This document shows positions 1 through 12,742 of a stretch of 64,000 nt of DNA, in pieces. Position 1 is the stretch's first letter. Every line of letters begins with the position of its first letter. This DNA comes from Ichthyophis bannanicus (lineage: Eukaryota; Chordata; Amphibia; Gymnophiona; Ichthyophiidae): NCBI GenBank assembly GCA_033557465.1, contig CM066033.1:385399289-385463288 (forward strand), in the 5' to 3' direction. Position numbers and translations under genes: made by a program. The notes under the pieces were generated by a model. It was not told where the DNA came from. It searched no databases and saw nothing but the letters and a program-made list of their open reading frames with translations.

Positions 1-370
1 TGCTCTCTCTGCCTCTCTGCTAATTCCTGTAACTCCTGGGACTTCTCTGGCTTCCAGGATTTCTGTTGCTTCTGCTCTCTCAGCTCCGTCTAACCCGAAC
101 CTGAACTTGCACTCGCCCTTCCCTCTAACTCCAGGTAAGTGATGTTTATTCACGTGTGTCTCAACCCCGCCTCCTTTCAGCTGCTCCTCATTCCCTAATG
201 ATTCCTGAGCCTTCCTGCAGCTTGGGCGTGTTCTCAGAGCTCGAGACCTGGTTTGTTTATGTTGCCTATAGCAACTCCCTGTCATGTGCTTGTCTGAAGT
301 GTCAGTGTCAGATCCACTATCTGTATTTCTACTTATTTCCATGGGCTCTGCTAGATCCACTTTGTGACAA

Positions 371-389
371 TATATATATATATATATAT
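371..389. repeat. (TA)n microsatellite
   Basis: An uninterrupted run of about nine TA units. Confidence 0.95.
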
Positions 390-1543
390 CAATACTTGAT
401 AAGTCCAGGAGTAATTGCTACTTCCCACTTTTCCCAAGATTCTATAGGTCTGTCTGGCAAATGAACCATGTGATATAAAGAAGCCAATCCTGTGTTAATA
501 TATAAATTAGGACTGTATTGCTGATAGAAAAATAATGGAAATATAGAATAAATTAGTTTTCTGAGGTAGCAAGTTATGTAGCCCTAGGATAGCAATTACT
601 AAGATTGCATCACTGTTTTAGCAACCAACATCATTGATTCACTCTGCACTCTGACGTACAGCAAATTATCTATCTAGACTAGACCCACTACCCAAGAGAA
701 TTTAGACCATTACCTTAGCTTTTGCCAAAAGAACAATTGTGACTGGGTCTGAGAAGTCATCTCAGAAACAGCATAAAGTCCAAAGTATGGCAGAGATCCA
801 ACACAGGCTGCAGGCAGTCCCACCGAGCTGCATGGCAGCACCAGGCTTCAGATCTGTGGGAGAGATTCACTCCTTCCAAGGTTAGTCTTTGTCCTTGCAC
901 ACTATCTTATAGAAAGAGATAGATAGGCAGCAGGGCTACAGCCTGCAGAAAGCAAAACTGCCATTGTCAGAGAGCTAAGTTAAGTTCCCATGAAGTATTC
1001 AAAGTTCTGCAAATCTAAAAGTGGTCCCTCATGTGTTCTCAAGAGTGGTGCTCACCCCTTTGAGTCCAGCGTATAATTATTATTCCTGACCCCCTCGTCA
1101 CGGCATCATGATTGGCTGGATTCAGTTCCTGTATGTCATCGTCAGTGAATCATATCACAGTGGTCAGGTGGTCTTTCTCCAAACAAAGGTCCATGGTGCA
1201 AGAAAGATGTTGGTATGCAAGTCCAACATTGTTGTAAATGCTAGGACCAGCAGTACAGTCTCTGGCCTCAGCCTTGAGTTCTCTTGCACGTAGTCATGGC
1301 TGGAAACAATAACTCTGCTGTAAAGTACATGACTGCAAACTTGCTTGATTTGCTGGTCTGATGCTGAGAACATAGCAGAAGAAATCCATTTTGTTTGGAT
1401 CAGAACAGGCCCCATCTTGTAAAAGGAAGCCATGTTGCAGGCTTTAGTTTCTGAGCAGGCCCCAGGCACCAGCCCTATAGGACTAAATGCATGCTATTGG
1501 CATGTTCTATAGTAATAGGATTATCAGCTATCTCCAGGTCACC

Positions 1544-1643
1544 ATGGACAGACTAAGCCAGTCCACTAGAAAAGTCTGCTTGAATGCAGTGGAAGTAAAA
1601 TCAGGACTGTCTCAGTCTGTCCCTGATGACCAGGAGCCATCTG
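1544..1643 (+). other. Candidate first coding exon (unproven)
   Basis: An ATG at 1544 sits in a near-ideal initiation context (gtcaccATGG). It opens a frame of 33 codons that runs without a stop into a good splice donor (ctg|gtaagc, GT at 1644). The peptide begins MDRLSQSTRK and matches no family I know. Start context plus donor is what a 5' coding exon looks like, but a 100-bp stretch can reach this by chance and I see no partner exon. Function unknown. Confidence 0.2.
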
Positions 1644-1747
1644 GTAAGCATCATAAACATGCCCCAAAATGTCTTGTAGAATAGGAATAGATTTGACGCA
1701 GGGCCTGGAGTAAACATGAAAAATAAAAGGCAAAATATAGTGGAGTT

Positions 1748-1958
1748 AAGGAGTAGCCTAGTGGTTAGAGCAGCGGGCTGGGCACTAAGGAAACCATTAC
1801 AGTGATGTTCCTTGTGTCCTTGAACAAGTCACTTAATCTTCCATTCCTTCAGGTACAGAATTAGATTATAAGCTCTCTGGGAACAGGGACGTTACTTGAA
1901 TGTAACTCACCCTGAACCCTTGCAAAAAAAACAGATGAGCCCCCAAAATAAATGAATC
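1748..1958 (+). mobile_element. tRNA-derived SINE (CORE/MIR-like), worn copy
   Basis: The head has an A-box-like tRNA region (tagcctagtggttagagc). The body carries a MIR-style core (gaacaagtcacttaatc), followed by a stretch containing 'agattataagctctctgg' and an A-rich end with aataaatgaat. The same family recurs at 4050, 5220, 14525, 19385 and 63340. The B box is degraded in this copy. Confidence 0.8.
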
Positions 1959-2477
1959 AATATTGAAACATCACGGTTGGTATTTTTTAAAATGCAAGCC
2001 ATGACATTTAAATAAGATATGTATATTCAGTACCACTATCTGAATAGTGGGTGAAACAGAATATTTGTATAATGCAGTCAGTCATAGACTTATCTGGATA
2101 CCAGAGATATTTCCTGACTTTGCAATGAGGGTCATTGCTGTCAGGCGATTTGCAAAATGAACCCATTTGAAGACATTGCCCCTGAGAAAAACACCACAGA
2201 GGCTAAAAATGTTCATTACCCAGGCTTTTTGGTCCATACCTTCTCCCATATCTATCCAAAATAAGAAGAGGCAGCTTGCCTTAGTCTGCTATGTAACATG
2301 ATCTATCTGCCACTTTGTTACCTTCAGACATAGACTGGTATCAAGAAGGAAGCAATCTGTCTTGGACTAGGTATTATGGACATGGGAGTAGCATATATAA
2401 TTTCTATCAGATGGATGTTTCAGTCCAGATAAGAATCATTAGGGAAGGAACAGAAAAAAAAAACAAAGTATGACATC
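1959..2477. other. No gene or recognisable repeat
   Basis: AT-rich, short frames only, nothing recognised. Confidence 0.5.
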
Positions 2478-3432
2478 ATAATGTCTCTCTATCACTCCGT
2501 GGCGCAACTGCACCTTGAGTATTCTGCGCAGTTCTGGTCTCCACATCTAAAAAAAGATATAGCGGCATTAGATAAGGTACAGAGAAGGGCAGCCAAAATG
2601 ATAAAGGGGATGGAAGGACTCTCCTATGAGGAAAGGCTGAAGACGTTAGGGCTCTTCAGGGTGGAGAAAGTTGGCTAAGGGGAGATATGATAGAGGTCTA
2701 TAAAAGTCTGAGTGGAGTGGAACAGTTGGATACAAATTGATTCTTTACTCTTTCAAAAAAGATAGGGGGACATATTCAAAAGGATTAAACACGATGATCA
2801 GACCTATTTACCATGGTAATCCTGCTGAGTGGGATATTCAGCTGCACAAACCCAACTTAGACCATTGAATATCCCCTCTTAGTCTTGATGCTAACTGCTT
2901 GGTATCGGGGTGTTCTGGGGTAGAGTGGAGGCAGCTCCAAGGGTGAAATTCAGCTGCTAACTGGTTAACCCAAACTGACTAAAGTTAGGCCAAACAAATC
3001 ACTCTCCAGGCATACTGGAAAATCAGTGCCACTGGATGGATATGGCCCTGGTGCTGGATATTCAGGTATATTTTAAAGTGGTGATGGCCAGTCGCTTTAA
3101 TCATGTTGGCTGAAGACAACCCCCACAAGGACTAGGGAACACACCATGATACTTTGGAACTCATTGCCGGCAGATGTGATAAAAACAGGGAGTGTAGCTG
3201 AGTTTAAAAATAATTTGGGCAATTTCCTGGAGGAAAAGTTCATAAGCCATTATTAAGGTAGTCCAGGAGAATACTTACGTTTATCCTTGGGATAAGTAGC
3301 ATAGAACTGGATACTTTTGGGATATGTCAGATACTTAGGACCTGATTGGCCACTGTTGGAAACAGAACACTGGGCTTATGGACCTTTGGTCAGACCTAGT
3401 ATACCAGTTCTTATGTACTTATCTTCTTATGG
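2478..3432 (+). mobile_element. CR1 LINE, 3' end of ORF2 and 3' UTR, interrupted
   Basis: The + strand encodes the C-terminal part of CR1 ORF2p: HLEYSAQFWSPHLKKDIA, then KVQRRAAKMIKGMEGLSYEE, in 2481-2678. After a 361-bp interruption the tail resumes near 3127 with LWNSLPADVIKT and FLEEKFISHY. The 3' UTR then runs to about 3432 and matches the CR1 ends elsewhere in the window (ggtcagacctagtataccag). Frameshifts and the insert show it is dead. Confidence 0.9.
2766..3126. repeat. Insert in the CR1, probable MITE
   Basis: This segment splits the CR1 reading between the conserved KKDR and TREHTM positions. The short flanks gatagg/gactagg resemble each other and could be a worn target duplication. 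It contains motifs such as gatattcagctgc and gaatatcc that also occur in fragments at 42215, 47590, 56120 and 63860, which suggests a dispersed non-autonomous family. I cannot name it. Confidence 0.45.
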
Positions 3433-3789
3433 TTGCTCAAAATAACATTGAATATTTTGAAACTGTTATGTTTGATTAATTTTCTCAAGTCAACTGTTGT
3501 TGCCCTGCTTGATATGTTTAAAATATATATATTGGGAATATTGAAGATCTCTGAAAAAGTATATCCAATGATTGTTAAGGCCTTCTATATACAGTTGTGG
3601 TCAACATTATTGGCACCCTTTCATTTTAGGCATATTGTATCCAGTATATTGAAAAATAATAATTGGAAATATTCCAACTGTATGTCATGATAATATTTTA
3701 ATAGTATGTTCAAAGGTGTACAACAAACAAAACACATCTGTGCAACTTAGATGTAGTAATTTCTGAGAAAAAAACAAAATATGACCTGG

Positions 3790-5129
<1,340 letters not shown>

Positions 5130-5217
5130 TGTGAAAATGGAACAAGGAGTGAATGTGGTCATTTTAAACATTAGAGCCATCTTTCATTGGTTGATTCAAG
5201 GCATGTGAAAACTGAGA

Positions 5218-5396
5218 ATTGATTGATTTATTTAACGGGTTTTATATGCTGCTTTATCATTTCAATCAAAGTGGTTTACATTGAAACTTAGTACATTAAT
5301 AACTTGGATTTTTCTGAGGCAATGGAGGGTTAAGTGACTTGCCCAAGGCCACAAGGAGGGCTAGTGGGAATCAAACCCTGGTCCAGTAATCACATG
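5218..5396 (-). mobile_element. SINE of the same family, inserted in Tc1
   Basis: On + it reads tgatttatttaac..., then an L2-like tail (aaagtggtttacattg) and the reverse CORE (taagtgacttgcccaagg) and tRNA-like part (aatcaaaccctggtcc). It lies between the transposase start and the right inverted repeat. Confidence 0.8.
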
Positions 5397-5664
5397 TGCA
5401 TCTAATTTTACTGCAGTGGGAATGTAGTTCTTCTGTTCAAACTGATTTGAATTGTTTATAAAGGTGCCAATAATCATGTCTTGGCAGTGTCCCAGTTTTA
5501 TACTGTTTCCTTTTTTAGTTAGTCTTGTTTTATTTGATTCTTTTATGTGTCAAATATATGTGCATATATAGTCCAAAGCCATTTCACTGGCCATTTTTTT
5601 TTAGGAGATATTCGACATAAAGAACTGAACTGCAAGGGTGCCAGTAATGTTGACCACAACTGTA

Positions 5665-8150
5665 ACTCTTCCTAAGGGGTAATTAAATGTATTTCTTTTG
5701 AGAAAAGAATCTTAGACTTGGGGTGTACTGATTTAATGGCATTGCTAGAAGCATCAGTTGAGAGAAATCTTGTTCCAGCTACTTTGGCAATGCTCTAGTT
5801 TTGGATTCTGACCAGGACTTTCTTTAAAACAAACATTTCAGCATCAAGATGATTGTTCTGTGGGCTCAAGGTGTGCATGTTTCCAGATGTGGCAGAAAGT
5901 TCTTAAGAAGAGGGTCGTACATTTGTAGACTGGTGCTTTGCAAATTGTGGTTCTTTTTCAGATGAACGTTTTCTCTAAATGTGTGGTCAAGTATCAGAAT
6001 GTGAAGTATGTTTCTAGCCTGTACAGTAGACCCAGTTTTTATCAGGAACCGAGTGGTTTGAATTCCAGAGTGCTTCGACACCCACTAAGAACGATAGATC
6101 TGATTGAACCTGCTTTGATATAATAGGATTTTTCGTCTATCTGTTGTCTTGTCCTAGTTTAGGAAGTTGATGTCTCTTCTTTTCCTTACATTTGAGCTTG
6201 GCTGCCTCCTTAATTGTGGACTGAATGGCTACCAATATTGGTTTTATATTATTTATTATGATGGTTATTGTTTTACTTTTTTGTCTCCTTATTCGATTGC
6301 AATTTCTATTGTAAAAGAATTCATGTGAAAAATATTTAATTTCAATAGGGAGAAATGTAGAAAAAAAATGGACCAGCTTGCTGAACCTTTTGAGCTGCAC
6401 CAGTATGCCCTCTGTGCCAGTGCAGTGATTTTAGGAGGCTACTCCCCCATCTAAGTGGAGGGGAGGGGGGAGTTCCACATCCTTTTTTCCACATGAAGCT
6501 TCCTAAAATCGCTTCTCATGCCAGACGTGGTGAGGCATACAGGTGCTGTTCTTCAGCTTTCTTATAAGGGACTCTACACATTTGACAGATCCCCCTGTAA
6601 AAAACTATCCTAATTCTCCAGGTCCTGCATCCTGAGATGGTCATGAGAATTCCCCTTTTCATGGTCTTTCTAAAATGCTCCTTACAGTCAAGGACTACAA
6701 ATCCCACACTGCTTTGGGATGTAAGTTCAAAACTAGGGTTGGCTGAAAACTTGGGAGTTCCAGAAATAAAGGTTAACAAATGAAAACTGAATGTGATGGG
6801 CGATGAGATGACTCATAATGAGTAGAATTGTATGACTCATAATGAGTTAAGAAATCTAGGTATTGGCTGAGTTTTTTCTTGTCACTTTCAGTGTCTGATC
6901 ATTTAAAGTCTTGCATTATGAATTTCCCTTTATGTGCAAATAAAGGTTAGCAAGTTATAAGTAATATCTTTTTATTGGACTAACTTAATATAGTTTTGAC
7001 AAGCTCTTCATTAGGTCTCTGAAGGGATAGTGCAGTTACACTGGTTTTAAGTTATACACACTCATCTGGTGTTTGGACTGTCTGCATATGTCATTATATA
7101 CCAAAGCAAAGTGAGAGATACAGTGAGAATTTCCATCCTTGCTCAAAACACATAGGAAGAACCTAGTGCAATGCAAGGAAAGAGAAAACATGGAATGTGT
7201 ACCACTAGTGGTAACTTGTAACCAGAATTAGAAACCTTAAGGGAAATTATGAAAATCTCCAACCCCTATTTCTGTAGGATGACTTTATAAAAGAAATCTT
7301 CCCCACCCCGATCCTAACCTGCCAAAAATTGAGGTCATGCTTCAAGATTCAGAGACACATCATAAACCGGACACTAGCCAAATAGTGAACACTTCTCCAA
7401 GGGAACCTACTCCCTTAATGGCCGCACAATCAAAGCCCTAAAAGGGACAGATAGGAAAAGAAAACAGTTGAAATTAAATTGATCAAATATTTTAATAATG
7501 ACAAAAACGGACTGAATAGAGACATTGGTTTTCTTACTCATTATCAGAGTTAAAACACTGAAATACAGATCCAAGGTGACCTTCGAAAATCCTGGATAAA
7601 GCATTTACATGGGTAACTAGGGAAGTTACCTGTGTAAATGCCTTCGAAAATCAGGCCCATGGTCATTCATGCCATTATCTGATCATGAAAAGTGCTCCCC
7701 TATGGTGGTGGTGTCCTCTGCTCTATGATGTTTGATCTTGTGTGTGTTTATTCTTGTCTTGTGATCAATTCCTGGCTGGCCTGACTCACCAGTATAGCAG
7801 CAAGCAGGGATGCTCAGCTGGCTAGTCAAATAGTGCCCTCTAGTGTTAGAAAAGTAGAACTTGAGAACCTCTTTGAGAATGAAAAACACTGTGGTTGTTG
7901 TGTGCAGTTGAGTTGATGCGGACTCCTAGTGACCCTGTGGATAGTTGTTATGTGAGCCAAATATACACTAAAAAGTCATCAATCTGGAATTAAGAGCACA
8001 AAAATCATGATTAGACCAGGGCTAATAAACACACATATTCTTCTAATTTCACCTCCCCTCTCCCCTTACCTTCTTCCCACCTGTTAAAACCCAGGCATTA
8101 CATCACATTAGGGACCGTGGCCCTATAGGTCTAATGGGCTGTCTCCTAGA
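5665..8150. other. No gene; a few short hairpins
   Basis: No coding signature. At 7590-7640 a hairpin pairs gcatttacatgggtaact with agttacctgtgtaaatgc, the same motif as at 32740 (a MITE fragment). The stretch 6600-6780 vaguely resembles the MITE family at 27037 (ggactacaaatcccacac) but is too worn to call. Confidence 0.45.
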
Positions 8151-8154
8151 ACTT

Positions 8155-8345
8155 GGGCTGCTTTGGCACAGACAGATGCCAACTAACAGGGGTGGGGGAT
8201 TTCTTCCAGAAAATGTTCAGGAATTTGGGACACTGAAGGCATAGACCACATGTGGAACAGTTTTAAGCTAGGGAGTACATCTGGTCTATGCCTTTAGTGC
8301 TCCAAATTCCTGAAATTCTTCTGGAGGAAATGCGCCTGTTGCCCT
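8155..8345. repeat. Foldback (palindromic) element
   Basis: Imperfect arms at about 8210-8252 and 8280-8325 pair (tttgggacactgaaggcat with atgcctttagtgctccaaa) around a short centre. This is typical of a foldback MITE. Family unknown. Confidence 0.6.
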
Positions 8346-9500
8346 TAATAATGACGGAGAGAGAGCCCCAATGCACCATAACTGACAAATTAACAAGTGC
8401 TTCTTTGATTAATGCCACATTAAATCAATTTAGCACACACTAATCATTCCCTATTAAACCAAAACAATAACGTAGAATCAGGAAAATTTCAATGGGGGGA
8501 AAAAAAGAACCACATTTTTCATGCATGCACACATCTCTGCTTCTTTCTTTCCGTTCCCCAGCATCTGCCTTTCCTGCATTATTCCTTATTCTCCAGCATG
8601 GGTCGTTCCACCTCCTTGCCCCCTTCTCCTATCTGCCTCCAGCATCCATCCTTTCTGCTTCTCACATTTTACCCAACCAACAAACCCAGTAAAGCGATTC
8701 TTGGCCGTATCGAGCGGTGAGCACCATTGCTGCAATGTAACCACAACTTAGATTGTATGAGTGATTTCAGCACTGAAGAAGGGATCGTGCATTTTGTTAC
8801 ACCATTGAAAAAAAGTTTGGTTCTGGAAATGTGACCCCTGAAGCAGGAGGGATGGAAGATTCCCTTCCGAAACATAGTGCTGTGTCGGGTACTTTGATAT
8901 TGAACTGTGTAGTTTTTTTGGACTATTTTTAAATTATTGGACACTCAAAGTTGAAATAAAAAAGGATGTTTTTATATCACATTCTTTCATTTCAAAGGAC
9001 CGTTGGGTAAGCCCAGTAGTGGGGGTAGCTGCTGGAGGGGTTTTTTTGGTCCGAGAAAAAAACTTTTTATGCACCAACTATAAGATTAAAAAAGGGCTCA
9101 ATATTTGGATTTGGTCTTTGTAAGGAAAGTTGACCCCTGAAGATTCTCCCCCTTTACCTAGCATCCATCCCTAGCATCTGCCCCCTGTCTCTTCCCTGCT
9201 TCTCGGAGGTAACCTAACTGAGCAATGGGAGCCCGCTTCAGCACTCACCACAGCTTTGTCTCTTCTGTGCTAGCCCCGCAAGGATATTCCATCTCATTTT
9301 TCCTGCTTTTCTCTGGCTGGTGGAACCCAGGGATCCTGTTCGCCATGCTGCTCTGGTTCAACTCTGCCTTCATTTCTTGGCTGGCGAAGCCCCAGTGCAA
9401 AGGTTTTTGCTACACTTCAAATTCTGGCACTTTAGGTGACTGCCTAGTTCACCAAGTGGGTAATTTTGTAAACCACTCCCCATCTCTCAAGTGCCAGACA
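8346..9500. other. No gene; unclassified repeat debris
   Basis: Short frames only. The stretch 8770-8960 contains gacccctgaagcaggagg and ccgaaacatagtgctgtgtc. This is a 'CGAAACA' type motif also seen in another form near 38150, suggesting a worn dispersed repeat. The 146-codon frame at 9225-9665 shows no family features. Confidence 0.4.
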
Positions 9501-9504
9501 CGTC

Positions 9505-9690
9505 CTACCAGCAGTACCGTACCTAGCCCTGTGCAAGTGATGCTGCTGCACAGAGCGCAAAGGCTTAGGGGCGCATTTCGGCTGCCTGCTGTTGCCCTGC
9601 CGCCGCCACTTTATGTTCTCTCAGCCGTAGCAGGTCAAGAGCAGGCAGCCAAAATGCGCCCCTAAGCCTTTGCGCAGATCTTTCTGCAGG
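9505..9690. repeat. Foldback element with 36-bp arms, hAT-like end
   Basis: Arms at 9555-9590 and 9640-9675 pair over 36 bp with one mismatch (gcgcaaaggcttaggggcgc against its complement), with a loop of about 49 bp. The left end, cagcagtaccgtacctag, is shared in reverse with the element ending near 42218, so this is a dispersed family. The 'cag...gta' end suggests hAT, by inference. Confidence 0.65.
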
Positions 9691-9945
9691 TCTGCAGGAG
9701 TAGCCCTACATGTCAAAAGCAGTATTAAAACTGCTGAAATGTACGGGACGTGGGGAAAAGAAGAAGCGCTGTCGATTGTGTTGGAAAGAGCAGATGGCAC
9801 TGCCATCCATACTGGTGTGATCTAAAGGCCTCCAATTCAAATTGAAGAAATGGATAGTGAATTGATTATTGATATTGCAAAGATAGCCATGAAGGGGGAA
9901 GTGATCATATGGGGTGACTTTAATCTACCCAATGTGGATTGGAGT

Positions 9946-11212
9946 ATTTTATTTATTTATTTATTTTAGGTTTTTCTATACCGCGCTCTTTAAAATAAAG
10001 CTCGGCTTACAATTAGAACAAATTTGTATAGTGCAGGCGACGTCTGCACTGTACTTACAAGGAACGGGATTTACAACTTGGCTAACTGGGATAACTATGT
10101 ACAGGGTACTTAGTAGCGGCTACTCAGTTAAATAACTATATACAGGCAAAACAGTCGGGTCAGCGGGACATGACTGCTTGGTGGCTATTTACAAGCTTGT
10201 GTGCTATATACAGGATTGTGTGCTCTATATGAGTTGTGTACTATATAAAATTGCATATCAGGTGTCTGGCAGCGTTACTGGACGGGGGTGGGCCTGTGTG
10301 TTGTTGTTGGGTCTGGGGTGCTGTGTTGGTGGTTGGGTTGCGTGAGGCTGGATGTTGTGCATCTCCGTTGTGGGAGTAGTACTGGAGAAACAGGTGGTGT
10401 TTCAGAGCCTTTCTGAATTGGGCGAGGTCAGTTATGGAACGGACCTCGGGTGGAAGGGCATTCCAGCATGTGGGTGCGTAGTACACGAAGGCCCTGTTTC
10501 TTGTTGCTTGCGAGCACTTCGTGATCTTGCTGGGGATGTTCAGTGTGTTGACAGCGGCTGACCTCCTGACTCCGTTTGAGGGAGTGGGGAGGATGAGGTC
10601 CATGATGGAGGTGGAAGTGATACCGTGGATGGCCTTGAATGTCATCAATAAATTTTTGAAGGAAAGTCTGCAGTGGACCGGTAGCCAATGTAAGTGTTTC
10701 AGGACTGGAGTTATATGGTCACTCCTGGCAGCTCCGTGTAATATTCTGGTGGCTGCATTCATTGCGAGCTGCAGCAGGTTCAGTGTGCTTTTTGGGAGAC
10801 CTTGTAGGATTCAGTTGGCATACTAAGGCTTGGTAGACTGTCTGGAAATCTTCCTGCTCCAATAGGGGTCTAAGATGCCGGACCGTCCTTATTTTGTGGT
10901 ATATTGCTTTGACGGTGTTATTTACGTGGGCCTTCATGTCCAACTGTTGGTCAAGGATGACCCCTAGGCAGCGGATCGAGGTTTTGCTTTGAAGCTCCGT
11001 GCTTCTCACCTTTAGAGATGCGGGGAGGGGGGGGGGTGAACGCTTGGTTCCTGGTGATGAATAGTGCCTCAGTTTTCTTAAAGTTTATTCTGAGGTTTTG
11101 TGTGTGTGGCCATTCGGTTACAGCATTGAAACAGGTAGTTAGGAGTGAAAAGTCCGGATGGTCAGTTGAAAATGGCATGTAGAGTAGCACGTCATCCGTG
11201 TACATGATGCAC
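9946..11212 (-). mobile_element. L2-clade LINE, 3' part, inserted in CR1
   Basis: On the minus strand the reverse transcriptase motif-C region (YTDDVLLYMP) near 11180 is followed by CLGVILDQQLDMKAHV and then the L2 C-terminal block (HITPVLKHLHWLPVHCRLSF, then FRKALKHHLF) at 10241-10762. The 3' tail has paired gccgagctttatttt / gcgcggtatag motifs and (AAATA)n at 9946-9965. Two or more frameshifts separate the parts. The CR1 protein reads straight across the insertion point (WS|NIP), so both junctions are placed closely. No clear target duplication is visible. Confidence 0.9.
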
Positions 11213-12012
11213 AACATTCCTTCTACAAATCTGGAAATAAGTAAAAAAATTGTGGATCCCTTCCAAGATGTGTTACTTAGACAAATGGTGATGGAACCAA
11301 CCAGGGAGAGCTTGGTGCTATATTTAGTACTCATCAACAGAGATAGCGTGTTGAATGTCTGGGTGAGTACCCATGTGAGCAGCAATGATCATCACACGGT
11401 GTGGTCTAAGATAAAAGCCAAGGTGGAGTCCAATAACAGCAAGCTCGAAGTCCTAGACTTCAAAAACACTGACTTCAGTAAAATGGCCAGGTACCTGAAG
11501 GAGAAGTTGGCAGGGTGGGAGGGGATAAGGGAAGTGGAATTGCAATGGGCTAAAGGAGGCAATAAAAGGAGCAACAGATATATATGTAAGGAAAGTAAAT
11601 AAAAACAAGAGGAAAAGAAAACCTATTTGGTTCTCTAAAGAAGTGGCTGCACAAATAAAGACAAAACACAGCTTTCACAACATTCCTTGTCCACAAGGCT
11701 ATTCACTCCGGTTCCCCCCAGTTCGCAAACAGATGAACACAGAAAAGAATACAGGATCAAACTAAAAGACAAAAAGAGAAATAAGGAAAGCAAAATCAAA
11801 GGGAGTAGAAAAGATGGCTAATGATGTGAAGTATGGCGACAAAACTTTCTTCAGGTATATTCGGGAGAGGAGGAAAATCAGAGGTGGAATTGCAGGACTC
11901 AAAAAGTGCTGAGAATGATTTGTGGAAAGTGACATTGAAAAAGCGAAAATGCTAAACAAATATTTCTCTTCTGTTTTTATTAAAGAAAATCCCGAAGAAG
12001 GTCCACCTGTGA

Positions 12013-12585
12013 TTGACAAATATACTATTCACAGAAGATGATGTGTTAGAACAACTTGCAAAACTGAAAGTGGACAAGGCTATGGGACCGGATGGGATAC
12101 ACCCCAGGATACTGAAAGAGCTCAAAGAGGTTCTTGCAGGGCCTTTAAAGGATGTTTTTAATAGATCCTTTGAGACAGGAGAAGGTCCACATGACTGGAG
12201 AAAGGCTGATGTGGTACCTCTTCACATAAATGGTAGTAGGGAAGAAGTGACAAACTATAGGCCAGTAAGCCTTACCTCGGTGGTGGGAAAAGTAATGGCG
12301 GCACTCCTGAAAGAGCAAATAATGGACTTCCTTGAAACCAACAGGTTGCATGATTTCAGGCAACATAGTTTTACCAAAGGACGATCTTGCCAAACAAATT
12401 TGATTGCCTTCTTTGACTGGGTGACCAGAGAACTAAATCAAGGACATGCGATGGATATGATCTACCTAGATTTCAGCAAAGCCTTTGATACTGTTCCTCA
12501 TCTGAGGCTTATCAATAAATTCAACAGCTTGGGGATGGGTCCCAAGATGGTGGACTGGATCAGAAATTGGTTGACTGACAGATGA
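12013..12585 (+). pseudogene. CR1 reverse transcriptase fragment
   Basis: This is the longest open part of the CR1 ORF2: 190 codons from the palm-domain lead-in (KAMGPDGIHPRIL) through NYRPVSLTSVVGK to the motif A region YLDFSKAFDTVPH, whose Asp is one of the catalytic metal ligands. The YADD-type motif C (CLFADDTKICN) lies downstream near 12835, after the L2 tail insertion. Reverse transcription by target priming is the family role. This copy is dead because of stops and the insert. Confidence 0.9.
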
Positions 12586-12609
12586 CAGAAGGTGATGGTA
12601 AACGGAACA

Positions 12610-12742
12610 CACTCCTAGCTCCTCTTTCCTGTTGACTATGGCGTTCTTTTCCTTTTCTGGCAGTTATTTTAGTCTATTGTGAACCGCTTTGGTGTCTTTT
12701 TGTAAAGCGGTATACCAAGTATTAAATAAAGATAAAGATTAA
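12610..12742 (+). mobile_element. Truncated L2-type 3' tail inserted in CR1
   Basis: The 3' tail has the paired motif tgtgaaccgctttggtg ... aaagcggtataccaag and ends in aaataaagataaaga. It interrupts the CR1 protein between VMVNGTH and GVP*GSVLGP. The flanks taaacgg/ttaacgg may be the target duplication. Confidence 0.8.

Larger units (their letters stand above)
1..1743. other. Non-coding 5' flank, no gene recognised
   Basis: I recognise no conserved protein, RNA gene or known repeat family here. The first ~135 bases are pyrimidine-rich and end in a strong donor-like CAG|GTAAGT at 132-140. A short candidate coding exon at 1544-1643 is listed separately. The other open frames are short and have no family signature. 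Confidence 0.5.

Noticed and set aside
1748..1830. Possible tRNA gene (also at 19390 and 63345)
   Set aside because: Only A/B-box-like remnants within SINE copies. No full cloverleaf, and the CORE sequence follows.
6516..6790. Fourth copy of MITE family A
   Set aside because: Only a short central similarity (ggactacaaatcccacac). No matching inverted ends could be traced.
9225..9665. 146-codon + frame that could be read as a small membrane protein
   Set aside because: It runs into the foldback element at 9555-9675 and has no conserved features. Chance frame across repeat boundaries.
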